64,000 nucleotides of DNA from Alcanivorax nanhaiticus (GCF_000756665.1 NZ_ARXV01000014.1:43938-107937); one strand, 5' to 3'. Shown: positions 7,724 to 16,748, counted from the first letter of the stretch. A program made the numbers and translations. Notes: generated from the letters alone by a model not told the origin.

Positions 7724-8542
7724 TTGGACGCTGTGATCATTGGGCCCCTGGCCCTGCCCGCTGCCGCCTTTATCACTTTGATTGCCTTCTTGACCGCTGT
7801 GTTCAGCCTTCAGTGGTGGCAAAAGCGGCATCACCTGGCACGCAGCGAAAGAGCCCTGTGGCTGATTGCCCTGAGCGGCCTGCTCGGCGCCCGACTCAGT
7901 TTTCTATGGCGCTATCAGGATCAGTACCCCAGCCTCGCCGCCATGCTGGATATTCGGGATGGTGGTTGGTGGTGGCCTGGCGGGTTGCTGGCGATACCAG
8001 TGGCCGTTTTGCTGCTGTGGCGCACCCCAAACCAGCGGGGAGGTCTGCTGGTCGCTTTGAGTGCCAGTGCTGCCTGTACGGGGCTGGCCGTTGTCACCCT
8101 TCTGGCCCTGCGACAACCCACTACACCGTTACCTGATGTCGCTCTCTATACCCTGCAAGGTGAACCGGTGCCCCTGCAGCAGGTCAGTGCTGGTCAGCTC
8201 ACCCTGATCAACCTGTGGGCCAGCTGGTGCCCGCCCTGCCGGCGAGAAATGCCGGTGCTGCAGGACGCGCAATCCCGCTATCCGCCGCTGCGCATCCTGC
8301 TCGCCAACCAGGGTGAGACTAGCGCCTCCGTCCGCCGTTATCTGACTGAGCAGGAACTGCAATTCGACTTTTCATTGCTCGACCCGAACACCGAACTGAG
8401 TAGACATACTGGTAATAGCGGCTTGCCTCTGACCCTGCTGGTAGATGCACAAGGCAATGAGCTGGCCCGCCACTTTGGCCCGCTCTCCGCTGCCAGCCTG
8501 CATCACTTCCTCCAGCCACATCTGCCGGGAGACCCCCAATGA
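7724..8542 (+). CDS. Membrane-anchored TlpA/DsbE-like thioredoxin with Lgt-like membrane domain
   Basis: 272 residues. The first 130 form about four membrane helices resembling the prolipoprotein diacylglyceryl transferase (Lgt) membrane fold (GLLGARLSFLWRYQDQYPS). A periplasmic TlpA-type thioredoxin domain follows, with the redox motif WCPPC at 168-172 and a cis-Pro loop GLPLTLL near 234. It uses a TTG start with AAGGA 6 bp upstream. Its stop overlaps the start of the DsbG-like gene (ATGA), so the two are translationally coupled and probably form one periplasmic thiol-redox pair. The Lgt-like part lacks enough sequence to be a functional lipidation enzyme. Confidence 0.75.
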   Translation: MDAVIIGPLALPAAAFITLIAFLTAVFSLQWWQKRHHLARSERALWLIALSGLLGARLSFLWRYQDQYPSLAAMLDIRDGGWWWPGGLLAIPVAVLLLWRTPNQRGGLLVALSASAACTGLAVVTLLALRQPTTPLPDVALYTLQGEPVPLQQVSAGQLTLINLWASWCPPCRREMPVLQDAQSRYPPLRILLANQGETSASVRRYLTEQELQFDFSLLDPNTELSRHTGNSGLPLTLLVDAQGNELARHFGPLSAASLHHFLQPHLPGDPQ

Positions 8543-9096
8543 AAATCGCGCCCCTGATGTCAGCCCTTTTCCTGGCGCTGCTGCTACCGCTGGCTACCCA
8601 GGCCAACGAAGCCACCATGGAAAGCCTGCTGGCCAAGCTGGAAGCCAGCCACTGGGTGGCGGAGGGTCCGCAACACCCCAAGCGGGTAGCCTATGTTTTC
8701 ACCGACATGGCCTGCCCCTACTGCGCCACGCTCTGGGAAAACATGCAGCCCATGGTGAATGACCCGGCCAACACCCTGCAGGTACGGCACATCATCGTCG
8801 GCTTGATCCACCCCAAACGCAGCTTCACTCAAGGTGCCGCCGTGCTCGCCGCGGCCAATCCCGCCGATGCACTGGCCCGCCATGAACGCCTGTTCAAACA
8901 AGGTGGCATCTCCCCACTGGAACCGGTTCCCACCGCCGTACGCAGCCAGATCCATAACAACACCGGCCTGATGATAGGCCTGGGCCTCGGCGCTACCCCG
9001 ACCCTGGTATTCCAGGATTCACAAGGACAATGGCGAGTCGCTCCGGGAGTGCTTGGGGAGGAGGCGTTGCGGGAGGCGGTGTTTCAACTTCAGTGA
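8539..9096 (+). CDS. Periplasmic DsbG/DsbC-like thioredoxin-fold protein
   Basis: 185 residues with a signal peptide (about 1-22, cleaved after TQA). The thioredoxin fold carries CPYC at 59-62 inside FTDMACPYCATLWENMQP, and a cis-Pro loop GATPTLVF near the end. This is the catalytic half of DsbG/DsbC; the N-terminal dimerisation domain is almost absent (about 35 residues between signal and fold). It overlaps the preceding TlpA-like gene by 4 bp, suggesting the latter supplies electrons. The stop codon is already inside the left arm of element E5. Confidence 0.82.
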   Translation: MKIAPLMSALFLALLLPLATQANEATMESLLAKLEASHWVAEGPQHPKRVAYVFTDMACPYCATLWENMQPMVNDPANTLQVRHIIVGLIHPKRSFTQGAAVLAAANPADALARHERLFKQGGISPLEPVPTAVRSQIHNNTGLMIGLGLGATPTLVFQDSQGQWRVAPGVLGEEALREAVFQLQ

Positions 9097-9322
9097 ACAG
9101 TTAACAGTTAACAGTTAACAGTGAATAGTGAACAGCTTTAACATGCGGGCTTCACTTTCACGAACGTTAGTGGCCGCGCCCATCGCTCTTCTATCCTGCC
9201 AGTCTTATTGAAAGGTCGGAACAAAAAGGCCGCTCCCACATCCGGGCGCGGCCTCAAACTGCTCAGTCACCACAATGCGCTATCGCGCACTGTTCACTAT
9301 TCACTGTTAACTGTTCACTGCT
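9092..9322. repeat. Heptamer-armed palindromic element E5 (AACAGTT class)
   Basis: Left arm AACAGTT in several 7-bp copies then AATAGTG-AACAGC (9097-9136). Right arm CACTGTTCACTATTCACTGTTAACTGTTCACTG (about 9287-9320). It spans the whole gap between the convergent DsbG-like gene and pyrC', overlapping the stop codons at both ends. The interior contains the probable pyrC' terminator. Confidence 0.8.
9219..9254 (-). terminator. Terminator after pyrC' inside element E5
   Basis: Read on the minus strand: AGGCCGC, a 14-base loop, GCGGCCT and then TTTTG. The stem is 7 bp at 9227-9233 and 9248-9254. The loop contains a CTCCCACA segment like that of REP-type palindromes. Confidence 0.65.
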
Positions 9323-10601
9323 AATCCGTTAGCCAACTCACCTTGCCCTGGCACACGGTCAGCTTGACGCTCCCCTTGAGCACGCTGCGTCGCCAGGGGG
9401 AGTTGCTTCCTGCGGACAACCAGTTCTCGCCGTAATCTTTCTCGGCAGCCGCATCCAGCACACAGAGGCTGGCCGGGCGACCGGTTTCAAGCTGGCCCGC
9501 CTGGATGCCCAGGCAACGGGCCGGGGCAGCAGTGATGGCGTCCAGCGCCCGCGCCAGATCCAGCTTGCCTTCGTCCACCAGCCCCAGCACCAGTGACAGC
9601 AGGGTATCCACCCCGGCCATGCCAGGCTTGGTCGCCGGGAACGGGGCCGCCTTGCTGGAGGAGCCGATGGGGGTGTGCTGGGAGCAGATGGCGTCGATGG
9701 TGCCGTCGGCCACCGCTTCCAGCAAAGCCTCACGATCTTCACTGCTACGCAGCGGCGGAATCACATGACAATGGCTGTTAAAGCCTTCCAGTGCGGACTC
9801 ATCCAGCAGCAGGTGCTGGATACTCACGTCTGCTGTCACCGGCAGGCCGCGCTTCTTGGCCGCGCGCAACAGGCGCAGAGATTCGCGGCTGGAGATCTGC
9901 TGGAAGTGGGCACGCACACCGGTGGCCTCTACCAGCAACAGGTCGCGGGACAGGTCCACACTTTCCGCCAGCGCCGGGATACCGGGCAGACCGAGGCGAG
10001 TGGCCACAGGCCCCTCGTGGGCACAGCCTCCGGCACTGAGCGCCGCATCCTGGGGGCGGAACATCACCGGCATGTCAAAGGTCGCGGCGTATTCCAGGCA
10101 GCGCTTGAGCACCAGTGCATCGGCCACCTTGCCTCCAGCATTGCCCACAGCAATACAACCGGCCTTGGCCAAGGTCGCCATTTCTGCCAGTTGCTCACCC
10201 TTGAGCCCCTGAGTCATGGCGGCGATGGGCAGGATGCGTGCAAAGCCGGCTTGCCCGGCCTGCTCACGAATCAGACGCACCACGGCGGTGGAATCCACCG
10301 GGCCGCAATCCGGCTGGGCCGCCATGTGAGTAATACCGCCGGCCGCCGCCGCGCGGGTTTCGCTGGCAATATCACCGGTACGGCCACTGCCGGGCAGAGA
10401 AAGGTGCACACAGGCATCCACCAGACCCGGCAATACCCAGTGACCGTCGGCCTCAATGATATCCGCGCCGGGAGCATCCAAGCTGGCACCAATGCGAGTC
10501 AATCTGCCATTCTCGATGAGCAGGTCAGCGACTTCATCACGGCCCGTCGCCGGATCAATCACCCGGCCCTTGCGAATCAGAATGTGCGCCTTAGCTGCCA
10601 T
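9321..10601 (-). CDS. pyrC': Inactive dihydroorotase homologue PyrC' (aspartate transcarbamoylase partner)
   Basis: 426-residue amidohydrolase-fold protein. In active enzymes the first metal site is D-x-H-x-H-x-R. Here it reads D62-A-C64-V-H66-L-S68, so one metal His and the Arg are lost, which predicts no dihydroorotase activity. In Pseudomonas such PyrC' proteins are structural partners needed for assembly of the dodecameric aspartate transcarbamoylase. The start at 10601 overlaps the pyrB stop by 11 bp, indicating coupling. A catalytic pyrC is expected elsewhere in the genome. A hairpin terminator follows inside E5. Confidence 0.88.
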   Translation of the reverse strand: MAAKAHILIRKGRVIDPATGRDEVADLLIENGRLTRIGASLDAPGADIIEADGHWVLPGLVDACVHLSLPGSGRTGDIASETRAAAAGGITHMAAQPDCGPVDSTAVVRLIREQAGQAGFARILPIAAMTQGLKGEQLAEMATLAKAGCIAVGNAGGKVADALVLKRCLEYAATFDMPVMFRPQDAALSAGGCAHEGPVATRLGLPGIPALAESVDLSRDLLLVEATGVRAHFQQISSRESLRLLRAAKKRGLPVTADVSIQHLLLDESALEGFNSHCHVIPPLRSSEDREALLEAVADGTIDAICSQHTPIGSSSKAAPFPATKPGMAGVDTLLSLVLGLVDEGKLDLARALDAITAAPARCLGIQAGQLETGRPASLCVLDAAAEKDYGENWLSAGSNSPWRRSVLKGSVKLTVCQGKVSWLTD

Positions 10602-11589
10602 GGGCACCTCCCGCCGGGGCACTGTCCTGGCCACTGATAGCCATGGACATGACCGCCATACGCACAGCGATGCCGAAGGTCACCTGGTTGAGAATCACCG
10701 AGCGAGGCCCATCGGCCACTTCCGAGGCGATTTCCACACCGCGGTTAATGGGGCCCGGGTGCATCACGATGGCGTCCTCTTTGGCGTATTGCAGTTTCTC
10801 GTTGTTGAGCCCGTAGAGGCGGAAGAACTCGCCTTCGCTGGGCAGCAGGGCGGAATCCATGCGCTCTTTCTGCAGGCGCAGCATGATCACCACATCCACA
10901 TCTTTCAGGCCGTGGGCCATGTCGGTAAAGACGGTGGCGCCCAGCGCCTCGGCATCTACCGGCAACAGAGTCTTGGGACCGATCAGGCGCACTTCCTCGG
11001 CACCCAGTGTATTGAGGGCATGGACCTGGGAGCGGGCCACCCGCGAATGCAGGATGTCACCGACGATGGCCACCTTGAGCCCTTCGAAACCGCCCTTGTA
11101 GTGGCGGATGGTGTACATATCGAGCATGGCCTGAGTGGGATGGGCGTGCCGGCCGTCACCGGCATTGATCACCGCCACATTCGGGGTCACTTCATTGGCG
11201 ATGAAGAAGGGCGCGCCGGAATCCTGATGGCGCACCACGAACATGTCCGCCGCCATGGCTTCCAGGTTGCGCAGGGTATCCAGCAGGGTCTCGCCCTTGC
11301 TGGTGGCCGATTTGGCGATATCCAGATTGAGCACATCCGCACTGAGTCGCTGGGCCGCCAGCTCGAAGGTACTGCGGGTGCGGGTACTGGACTCGAAGAA
11401 CAGGTTCACCACCGTCTTGCCACGCAGCAGCGGCACCTTCTTGATCGACCGGCCACCCACGTCCACAAAGCTGGCGGCGGTATCGAGTATGTCTTCCAGA
11501 AGGGAACGGGGGAGGTGCTCAGTAGTGAGGAAATGGCGAAGCTTACCGTCTTCGGTAAGTTGTACGCGGGAGGATGGCGCAAGCGTCAT
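10591..11589 (-). CDS. pyrB: Aspartate carbamoyltransferase catalytic subunit
   Basis: 332 residues. It transfers the carbamoyl group from carbamoyl phosphate to aspartate in pyrimidine synthesis. Visible motifs are the carbamoyl-phosphate loop [16 protein letters not shown], the RHQDSGAPF and [14 protein letters not shown] segments, and [12 protein letters not shown] near the C-terminus. The N-terminal [28 protein letters not shown] is the Pseudomonas-type extension. The longer open frame upstream comes from a MITE-like repeat and is not coding. The spacing to pyrR is enlarged by that repeat, and the ribosome-binding site (AGG within AACAGGCCTCC) is weak and lies in the repeat end. Confidence 0.95.
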   Translation of the reverse strand: MTLAPSSRVQLTEDGKLRHFLTTEHLPRSLLEDILDTAASFVDVGGRSIKKVPLLRGKTVVNLFFESSTRTRSTFELAAQRLSADVLNLDIAKSATSKGETLLDTLRNLEAMAADMFVVRHQDSGAPFFIANEVTPNVAVINAGDGRHAHPTQAMLDMYTIRHYKGGFEGLKVAIVGDILHSRVARSQVHALNTLGAEEVRLIGPKTLLPVDAEALGATVFTDMAHGLKDVDVVIMLRLQKERMDSALLPSEGEFFRLYGLNNEKLQYAKEDAIVMHPGPINRGVEIASEVADGPRSVILNQVTFGIAVRMAVMSMAISGQDSAPAGGAHGS

Positions 11590-11593
11590 TCGG

Positions 11594-11859
11594 AGGCCTG
11601 TTATCAGTTTCCTGGGCCACCGTGCCGGTGGCAGTTTTTTCGCAAGACAAGGCGCCGTGAGCACCGTGTAGTTATTCTACATAAGCGAACGGCAACACCG
11701 TATTGCGGAAAAAGGGACCCGGCCCTTCGGGTTGTGCCGTAAATAGCGCCATGCCGTGTTGCTCGTCGTTCATTTGGATAAACCAAACATCACTCCTCGC
11801 GCCTTGCCTGGCGCTATTTACGGCGCAACACGGCGGCCCAGGAAGCTGATAACAGGCCT
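11594..11859. mobile_element. MITE-like element with 29-bp terminal inverted repeats between pyrR and pyrB
   Basis: Ends 11594-11622 (AGGCCTGTTATCAG...) and 11831-11859 are inverted repeats that match at 27 of 29 positions. Inside, two related modules face each other, each carrying CAAGGCGC, a small palindrome (GTAG..CTAC near 11670; TTTGG..CCAAA near 11780) and a CAACAC segment. GCCGTAAATAGCGCCA (about 11736-11751) and its inverse (about 11809-11825) form another pair. No transposase is encoded. It ends 5 bp from the pyrB start and touches the pyrR stop codon. Confidence 0.7.
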
Positions 11860-12361
11860 AGGCCATTGTGTCTCGTATCTCCGCCACAAGGGGGGCGGGC
11901 CCGCGTAATTCTACCCGTTGATGGGGGGGCAATGCCAAAGTTTCCCCACAAATATCGGCACGAATCGGCAATTCCCGGTGGCCGATGTCGAACAGCACCA
12001 CCAAAGTGATGGAGGCAGGGCGGCCAAAATCGAACAGTTCATTCATGGCGGCACGGATGGTGCGCCCGGTCATCAGCACATCATCTACCAGCACAATATG
12101 CTGCCCATCAATATCGAAAGGCAGTTTTGACGGGGTCACTGTGGCTTTAAGCCCACGGGTATCAAAATCATCCCGGTAGAACGCGGGGTTCAGGGTGCCC
12201 AGGGGCAGGGCAGTCCCCAGCTTCTGATTCAACGCCTCGGCGATCCAGGCACCGCCAGACTCAATACCCACCAGCACCGCAGGCTTACCTGCCAGGCGTT
12301 CATCGATAGCTGCCGCCATGGAATCCAGATGGGTTTGCAGTTGTTGTTCATCCCAGCTCAA
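11858..12361 (-). CDS. pyrR: PyrR-type phosphoribosyltransferase (pyr regulator / uracil PRTase)
   Basis: 167 residues from a TTG start at 12361, which has GGAG 6 bp upstream and gives an N-terminus like that of Pseudomonas PyrR. The PRPP-binding motif is [16 protein letters not shown], with FYRDDF and [14 protein letters not shown] family segments. In Pseudomonas PyrR is part of the pyrRBC' region and affects pyr expression; Bacillus PyrR binds RNA. An apparent ATG 63 bp further upstream (12424) lies in heptamer element E6 and would add a non-conserved extension. Its stop codon lies at the edge of the MITE-like element. Confidence 0.88.
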   Translation of the reverse strand: MSWDEQQLQTHLDSMAAAIDERLAGKPAVLVGIESGGAWIAEALNQKLGTALPLGTLNPAFYRDDFDTRGLKATVTPSKLPFDIDGQHIVLVDDVLMTGRTIRAAMNELFDFGRPASITLVVLFDIGHRELPIRADICGETLALPPHQRVELRGPAPLVAEIRDTMA

Positions 12362-12408
12362 GGGGCTCTCCAGAATCGGGTAAATACAAAGTCGGAGTAG
12401 AGAGGAGC

Positions 12409-12545
12409 AAGTTTCAAGTTGCAAGTTTCAACGCGAGAAACATTCCACATTCGTCACGGCTGTGCCCGCGCTTCTGCCTGAACGCGGAGACAGCGGCTCA
12501 GCTCATGAGAGCCTATACCGCGTTGCAACTTGAAACTTGCCCCGG
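12409..12545. repeat. Heptamer-armed palindromic element E6 (AAGTTNC class, long interior)
   Basis: Left arm AGCAAGTTTCAAGTTGCAAG followed by TTTCAACGCG; right arm CGCGTTGCAACTTGAAACTTGC. The interior of about 80 bp contains TGTGCCCGCG and CGCGGAG, shared with E4 and, inverted, with E13 and E14. The remaining 190 bp to the cytochrome gene at 12738 show no further structure apart from a likely promoter zone near TTTTGTACAGTAAT. Confidence 0.78.
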
Positions 12546-12737
12546 TTCCATCAAGCATGCCCCCTCGCAGAACAACAATAAAGTCCCGAAATCTCGACAC
12601 CCACAAACAATCCGATCAAACCCTTCAGTTTTTTGGGATGGGAGTCATCAACAGCTTCCCTGTAAGTTTTGTACAGTAATGAAACTTGCCCGGTGACAGC
12701 CCCTCTAACCGTCATCGGCACAAAAAAGGGTTCAGGG

Positions 12738-13301
12738 ATGCCATTGCGCAACGACAGTCAACGCTATGGATGGATCAGCATCAGCCTGCACTGGCTGGTG
12801 GCCTTCACCGTCATCGGTTTGTTTGCCCTTGGCCTGTGGATGGTGGACCTGGGCTACTACGATGCCTGGTACCGAAAAGGCCCAGACATCCACCGCAGTG
12901 TTGGCCTGCTGCTGTTTGCTGTCATGCTGCTTCGCTTGCTCTGGCGCGTCTTCGCACCGCTACCGGATGCCTTACCCACCCATCAACGCTGGGAAGTGCT
13001 GCTTGCCCACCTTGCCCATTGGGGACTCTATGGCCTGCTATTTGTGGCCATGGTCAGTGGCTACCTGATCAGCAGCGCGGATGGCTCCTCGGTATCCGTA
13101 TTTGGCTGGTTCTCCATCCCCTCCGTCACCGGACACCGCTCCGGCCTGGAAGATATCGCCGGCGACATTCACGAAATTGCCGTGTGGAGCATTATTGTGC
13201 TGGCCAGCCTCCACGCACTCGCTGCTCTCAAACATCACATTTTCGATCGGGATGACACCCTGCGCCGCATGCTCGGCCTGTCTCCCCGCCAGACACCCTG
13301 A
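12738..13301 (+). CDS. Cytochrome b561 family protein (first copy)
   Basis: 187-residue four-helix membrane cytochrome. Candidate haem-ligating histidines lie in SLHWLVAF (helix 1), DIHRSVG (helix 2), AHWGLYG (helix 3) and the [10 protein letters not shown] helix. The C-terminal [12 protein letters not shown] tail is typical of bacterial CybB-type proteins, which pass electrons from quinol at the inner membrane. The start at 12738 has AGGG upstream; the longer frame is not conserved. It is followed 31 bp later by yceI, a common pairing. Confidence 0.85.
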   Translation: MPLRNDSQRYGWISISLHWLVAFTVIGLFALGLWMVDLGYYDAWYRKGPDIHRSVGLLLFAVMLLRLLWRVFAPLPDALPTHQRWEVLLAHLAHWGLYGLLFVAMVSGYLISSADGSSVSVFGWFSIPSVTGHRSGLEDIAGDIHEIAVWSIIVLASLHALAALKHHIFDRDDTLRRMLGLSPRQTP

Positions 13302-13332
13302 ACATCAACAGCAAACCCTTGAGGAAGACACC

Positions 13333-13920
13333 ATGATGAACCTGATGAAAAAAACCGGCCTGGCCGCCGCCGCGCTAATGATTAGCAGCATGGCCTTTGC
13401 CGAGCCCGCAGGCACCTACCAGTTCGACAAGAAAGGTGCGCACCAGTTTGTAATGTTCAAGATCTCCCACCTGGGTTACAGCTGGCTGTATGGCCGCTTC
13501 AACGATTTCAATGGCACCTTCACCGTAGATGCCAACAACCCGGAAAACAGCAAAGTGGAAGCCACCATCCAGACCGCCAGCGTGGACTCCAACCACGCCG
13601 AGCGTGACAAGCACCTGCGCAGCGATGACTTCCTGGACGTGGACAAGTACCCCACCGCCACCTTCAAGAGCACCAGCATCGAACAGACCGGCGATGACAC
13701 CGCCAAAATCACCGGCGACTTCACCCTGCACGGCGTGACCAAGCCAGTAACTCTGGATGCGAAAATGATCGGCTACGGCGATGATCCATGGGGCGGCTAC
13801 CGTATGGGCCTGGAAGCCAGCACCAGCCTGAAACTGGCAGACTTTGGCATCACCAAGGATCTCGGCCCGGCCTCTGAAACCGTTGAGATTATTATTTCGG
13901 TGGAAGGGATCAAGAAGTAA
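13333..13920 (+). CDS. YceI family periplasmic isoprenoid-binding protein
   Basis: 195 residues with a signal peptide ending SSMAFA (about 1-23). The mature part is the YceI lipocalin-like barrel: [36 protein letters not shown], then [24 protein letters not shown] and [15 protein letters not shown]. Members bind octaprenyl-type lipids in the periplasm. GAGGAAG precedes the ATG. It forms a two-gene unit with the upstream cytochrome b561, as in other genomes, and ends at a strong terminator. Confidence 0.92.
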   Translation: MMNLMKKTGLAAAALMISSMAFAEPAGTYQFDKKGAHQFVMFKISHLGYSWLYGRFNDFNGTFTVDANNPENSKVEATIQTASVDSNHAERDKHLRSDDFLDVDKYPTATFKSTSIEQTGDDTAKITGDFTLHGVTKPVTLDAKMIGYGDDPWGGYRMGLEASTSLKLADFGITKDLGPASETVEIIISVEGIKK

Positions 13921-13937
13921 ATCGTTGAATGGAAAAA

Positions 13938-13968
13938 GGGGGTTGGCAACGCCAACCCCCTTTGCTTT
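13938..13968 (+). terminator. Rho-independent terminator after yceI
   Basis: Perfect 10-bp stem GGGGGTTGGC/GCCAACCCCC (13938-13947 and 13951-13960) with loop AAC, followed by TTTGCTTTT. An A-run before the stem allows use by the convergent gene too. Confidence 0.9.
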
Positions 13969-14018
13969 TCCAATAGGCCTCCGCCGTACTGGCAAAACTC
14001 AATTGTCCAATTTTTCCA

Positions 14019-15374
14019 TCAAAAAGGTCTGGCCAAAAACAGGAGCATCTGTCTCTCTTTCGGGATTAGAGGATCAATAAATGCTCCCTTTTCATCCTTT
14101 GCAACGCGTTGATCTGGCAAAAAACTCTTTACCCCTTGAACATCATCACGAAAGGTCACCTTCTGCTCAATCGTCCCTTTCCATGAATCGTATGACAGCG
14201 ACGTTATCTTTTTCAGCTTGGCGCTTTCATAGCGATATATTCGGCGCTGTTTTCCATATGCGGAGATAGCGACCAAATTTTTCCCGTCATAACTAAAGGT
14301 GCGACCTGTACCGTTCTGTGGAGCTTTCATTTCCTGGAGCAAATCATCCTCGCTGTAAATGAATTCCGGGAACCCGTGAACAGCATCGTCTGCCGTCCAC
14401 CAAATACCATCCTCACCTGCTTCCATGAAAATATCTTTTACAGGCAACCCACTCAGATCAAACCCATAGACTCGCATGGATTGATTAGTGGAAGGCGGGT
14501 TTTGGTTAGCTTCGCTATCCATCAACTCGCCCTTTTCAGGAATCCAGGTCAATGTCCTGTAGCGGGTATCAACATAGCTGTCATTATCACCATAACGATC
14601 AATAATGACCCTGCTTTCCAGTTCATCAGGTAGCCACTGCGCAACTTTCTTCTGATAGCCATTGCCCGCATAGAGCGCGGCCTGTTCCAGGCTAACGTTT
14701 TCCGGATACTCTGGAGAGGGCTCTACCGTCACCAAGAATTCAAATCCGGTTTCTTCATCGCCAGACAGCTCTGTGGTTTGGATGTGTGAGAGAAAAGGAG
14801 GTGCTGTGGCGATTTGATCGTTATCGCCATAAAAAACCACATGCTGTGTCTGCTTCCAGGCTCCACCCTCAAGGTGCTGCTGGCCGATTGTCATCCGGTA
14901 ACCAGCCTGGTATCTGGCTGGACAAAAATCCCCCTTGCAACGCACCTCCTCCCTTACCAATCGCTTTCCTTTCCAGCCGGGACACACTGAAAGCCGCCCA
15001 TCACTTTCGAGTCCGAGCTGTTGAAGCGCGAAATTGCCATCCGCATTCGTGCCCATGTTCTGCACCACCGACAACCGTGCGGGAGAAAGGGGGCGATCGG
15101 CCGGTTGGTACTGACAGGTCAGTCCGCCCTTGCGCACATCGTCCCCAGTGCCCCACTGGCCATCACTTCCGGCACCAACGACAAAACGGGAACGAACCTC
15201 GTTATCTGCGCTGTAATCGAAGACCTGCATCCCAATCACCGCGCCACCCTCGCTGTACACGACAGAGTCTGGGACAGGCGCAAAGGGCCCGCGCTCATTA
15301 CTCCCACTGCCACCGCCGCCTCCACAGGCAGCAACAAGTGCGGACACCATCATCACGCTGAAGATTCTTTTCAT
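14019..15374 (-). CDS. Uncharacterised lipoprotein with DG-W-T-DD repeats
   Basis: About 451 residues beginning MKRIFSVMMVSALVAAC followed by a glycine-rich linker, a lipoprotein signal with lipobox VAAC. Function not recognised. Two copies of a pattern G-x-D-G-x-W-x-T-x-D-D-x-V are visible (GSDGQWGTGDDVRKG and GEDGIWWTADDAVHG); the acidic spacing suggests calcium binding. Cysteine pairs lie near SVCPGWKG, VRCKGDFCPARY. It interrupts the otherwise conserved ruvX-pyrR neighbourhood together with the b561/yceI pair, and its composition looks less G+C-rich than its neighbours. The start at 15374 is chosen for the signal peptide; its ribosome-binding site is weak. Confidence 0.65.
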   Translation of the reverse strand: MKRIFSVMMVSALVAACGGGGGSGSNERGPFAPVPDSVVYSEGGAVIGMQVFDYSADNEVRSRFVVGAGSDGQWGTGDDVRKGGLTCQYQPADRPLSPARLSVVQNMGTNADGNFALQQLGLESDGRLSVCPGWKGKRLVREEVRCKGDFCPARYQAGYRMTIGQQHLEGGAWKQTQHVVFYGDNDQIATAPPFLSHIQTTELSGDEETGFEFLVTVEPSPEYPENVSLEQAALYAGNGYQKKVAQWLPDELESRVIIDRYGDNDSYVDTRYRTLTWIPEKGELMDSEANQNPPSTNQSMRVYGFDLSGLPVKDIFMEAGEDGIWWTADDAVHGFPEFIYSEDDLLQEMKAPQNGTGRTFSYDGKNLVAISAYGKQRRIYRYESAKLKKITSLSYDSWKGTIEQKVTFRDDVQGVKSFLPDQRVAKDEKGAFIDPLIPKERQMLLFLARPF

Positions 15375-15417
15375 TACCAGCACATCTTTCAAGAAAACAT
15401 TCCTTGCTCTAAATCGG

Positions 15418-15819
15418 TTAAAAAGCTTGAGCGTCACCTGCCAGATACCCCTCAGCAATAATCACCGCAGCCATAGAATCCACTCGCGGGTCTGCCTTCT
15501 GGATACCAATTCGCTCGCGCGCTTCACGGGTACTGAGACGCTCATCCACCAGCCACACCGGCATGCCAAAGCGGCCTTTCAGACGGCCAGCAAATTTCTT
15601 GGCTCGCGCCGTGGATTCGCTTTCGCTGCCATCCATATTCAAGGGCAAGCCGACCACCAACACCTCTGGTTCCCATTCTTTCAAAAGCGCCGCAATGTCA
15701 TCCCAATTGGGCTGGGTGTTTTTGCAGGGGAGAGCTTTCAGGGGGGAAGCAGTGCCCAGCAGTGCGTTACCGCTGGCCACGCCGATTTTTTGTGTGCCGT
15801 AGTCGAAGGCCAAAATCAT
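15418..15819 (-). CDS. ruvX: RuvX/YqgF Holliday-junction resolvase-like protein
   Basis: 133-residue RNase H-fold protein. It begins MILAFDYGTQKIGVASGN, the conserved first catalytic Asp, and has LVVGLPLNMDGSES and the VWLVDERLSTREARERI motif with the second acidic pair. The family processes pre-16S rRNA 5' ends and can act on branched DNA. The start at 15819 is the conserved one; the open frame continues into element E7 upstream. It follows algH in the same direction, as in Pseudomonas. Confidence 0.92.
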   Translation of the reverse strand: MILAFDYGTQKIGVASGNALLGTASPLKALPCKNTQPNWDDIAALLKEWEPEVLVVGLPLNMDGSESESTARAKKFAGRLKGRFGMPVWLVDERLSTREARERIGIQKADPRVDSMAAVIIAEGYLAGDAQAF

Positions 15820-15823
15820 GAGG

Positions 15824-15992
15824 GGCAGTGAACAGTTAACAGTGAATAGTGAACAGCGGCGCGACAACCGGTTCGTGTTTTTGCAAGCCTATCAGTCGCG
15901 CACACGCCAAGGCCGCGGCCCGCCACCTCTGAAAAAGAAAAAACCAATCCCGCGTCACTGTTCACTGTTAACTATTCACTATTAACTGTTTC
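15824..15992. repeat. Heptamer-armed palindromic element E7 (AACAGTT class)
   Basis: Left arm CAGTGAACAGTTAACAGTG then AATAGTGAACAGCGGCGCG; right arm CGCGTCACTGTTCACTGTTAACTATTCACTATTAACTGTT inverted. The interior of about 90 bp is G+C-rich. It separates ruvX from algH and reaches the algH stop codon. Same class as E5. Confidence 0.8.
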
Positions 15993-16552
15993 TAGCTGTG
16001 CCCCGCCTGACCCGCAATCAGGTTTATATCCACGCCAATTCTCGCCGCGGCAGCATGCCAGGATTGCTCGAAGGGGGTGTCGAGGATGAGTTCGCGGCTG
16101 GCAGGGGTGCTGAGCCAGGCGTTTTCCACCAACTCCTGCTCCAGCTGTCCGGCTTCCCAGCCGGCATAGCCGAGGCACACCAGCGATTGTTCCGGCCCCT
16201 CACCAACGGCGATTGCCTCAAGGATGTCCCGGCTGGTGGTGAGCATCAGGCCATCACTGAGCTGAATGCTGGAATCCCAATGGGTGGAAGCGGCATGGAT
16301 GATAAAGCCGGCTTCTTGCTGTACCGGGCCACCTGCTACCACCCGGTGGCGCTCAGAGGGGGGGACTTCGATTTCGATATCCATGTCCATCAGGATATCG
16401 CCCAGACTGATCTGTACCGGGCGATTCAGCGTCAGACCCATGGCACCCTCGCTGCTGTGCTCAACGATATAGGTGACGGAATGTTCGAAGTTGGGATCGG
16501 CCATCTGTGGCATGGCCACCAGCAACTGGTGTTTGAGGCTTGTGTTGTCCAT
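15992..16552 (-). CDS. algH: AlgH/YqgE family protein
   Basis: 186 residues, beginning MDNTSLKHQLLVAMPQMADPNFEHSVTYIVEHSSEGAMGLTLNRP, the signature of the UPF0301/AlgH family, with CLGYAGWEAGQLEQEL near the C-terminus. AlgH was linked to alginate regulation in Pseudomonas; its biochemical role is unknown. Its position beside ruvX is widely conserved. The longer open frame before 16552 runs through element E8 and is not coding. Confidence 0.92.
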   Translation of the reverse strand: MDNTSLKHQLLVAMPQMADPNFEHSVTYIVEHSSEGAMGLTLNRPVQISLGDILMDMDIEIEVPPSERHRVVAGGPVQQEAGFIIHAASTHWDSSIQLSDGLMLTTSRDILEAIAVGEGPEQSLVCLGYAGWEAGQLEQELVENAWLSTPASRELILDTPFEQSWHAAAARIGVDINLIAGQAGHS

Positions 16553-16590
16553 GGGGACAGTATCCGGTGCCGGGGGTGGAGCTGCAAGCA

Positions 16591-16684
16591 GGAAGCGAGT
16601 GACGAGTTTCGAGTAGCGAAAACCTTCAGGCCTTGCCGCACCGAGGTTTAGCCTTTCGAAACTCCCTTCTCGCAACTCGAACCC
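16591..16684. repeat. Heptamer-armed palindromic element E8 (GAGTTNC class)
   Basis: Left arm AAGCGAGTGACGAGTTTCGAG then TAGCGAAAA; right arm TTTCGAAACTCCCTTCTCGCAACTCG inverted. The interior CCTTCAGGCCTTGCCGCACCGAGG is found in reverse orientation in E9. Lies between algH and tonB. Confidence 0.78.
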
Positions 16685-16748
16685 TGATTTTCGCTCAACA
16701 CGTTGAGCCTCCTGCAGCGGCTTCGATTCTGGCGTGGTGCGTGGCGCG

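Noticed and set aside
10456..11742. 428-codon plus-strand open frame
   Set aside because: Antisense to pyrB and the start of pyrC', extends into the MITE; product is His/Gln-rich and unrelated to any family.
12362..12424. ATG start of pyrR at 12424
   Set aside because: The extra codons are translated heptamer repeat; the TTG at 12361 has a good ribosome-binding site and gives a family-like N-terminus.
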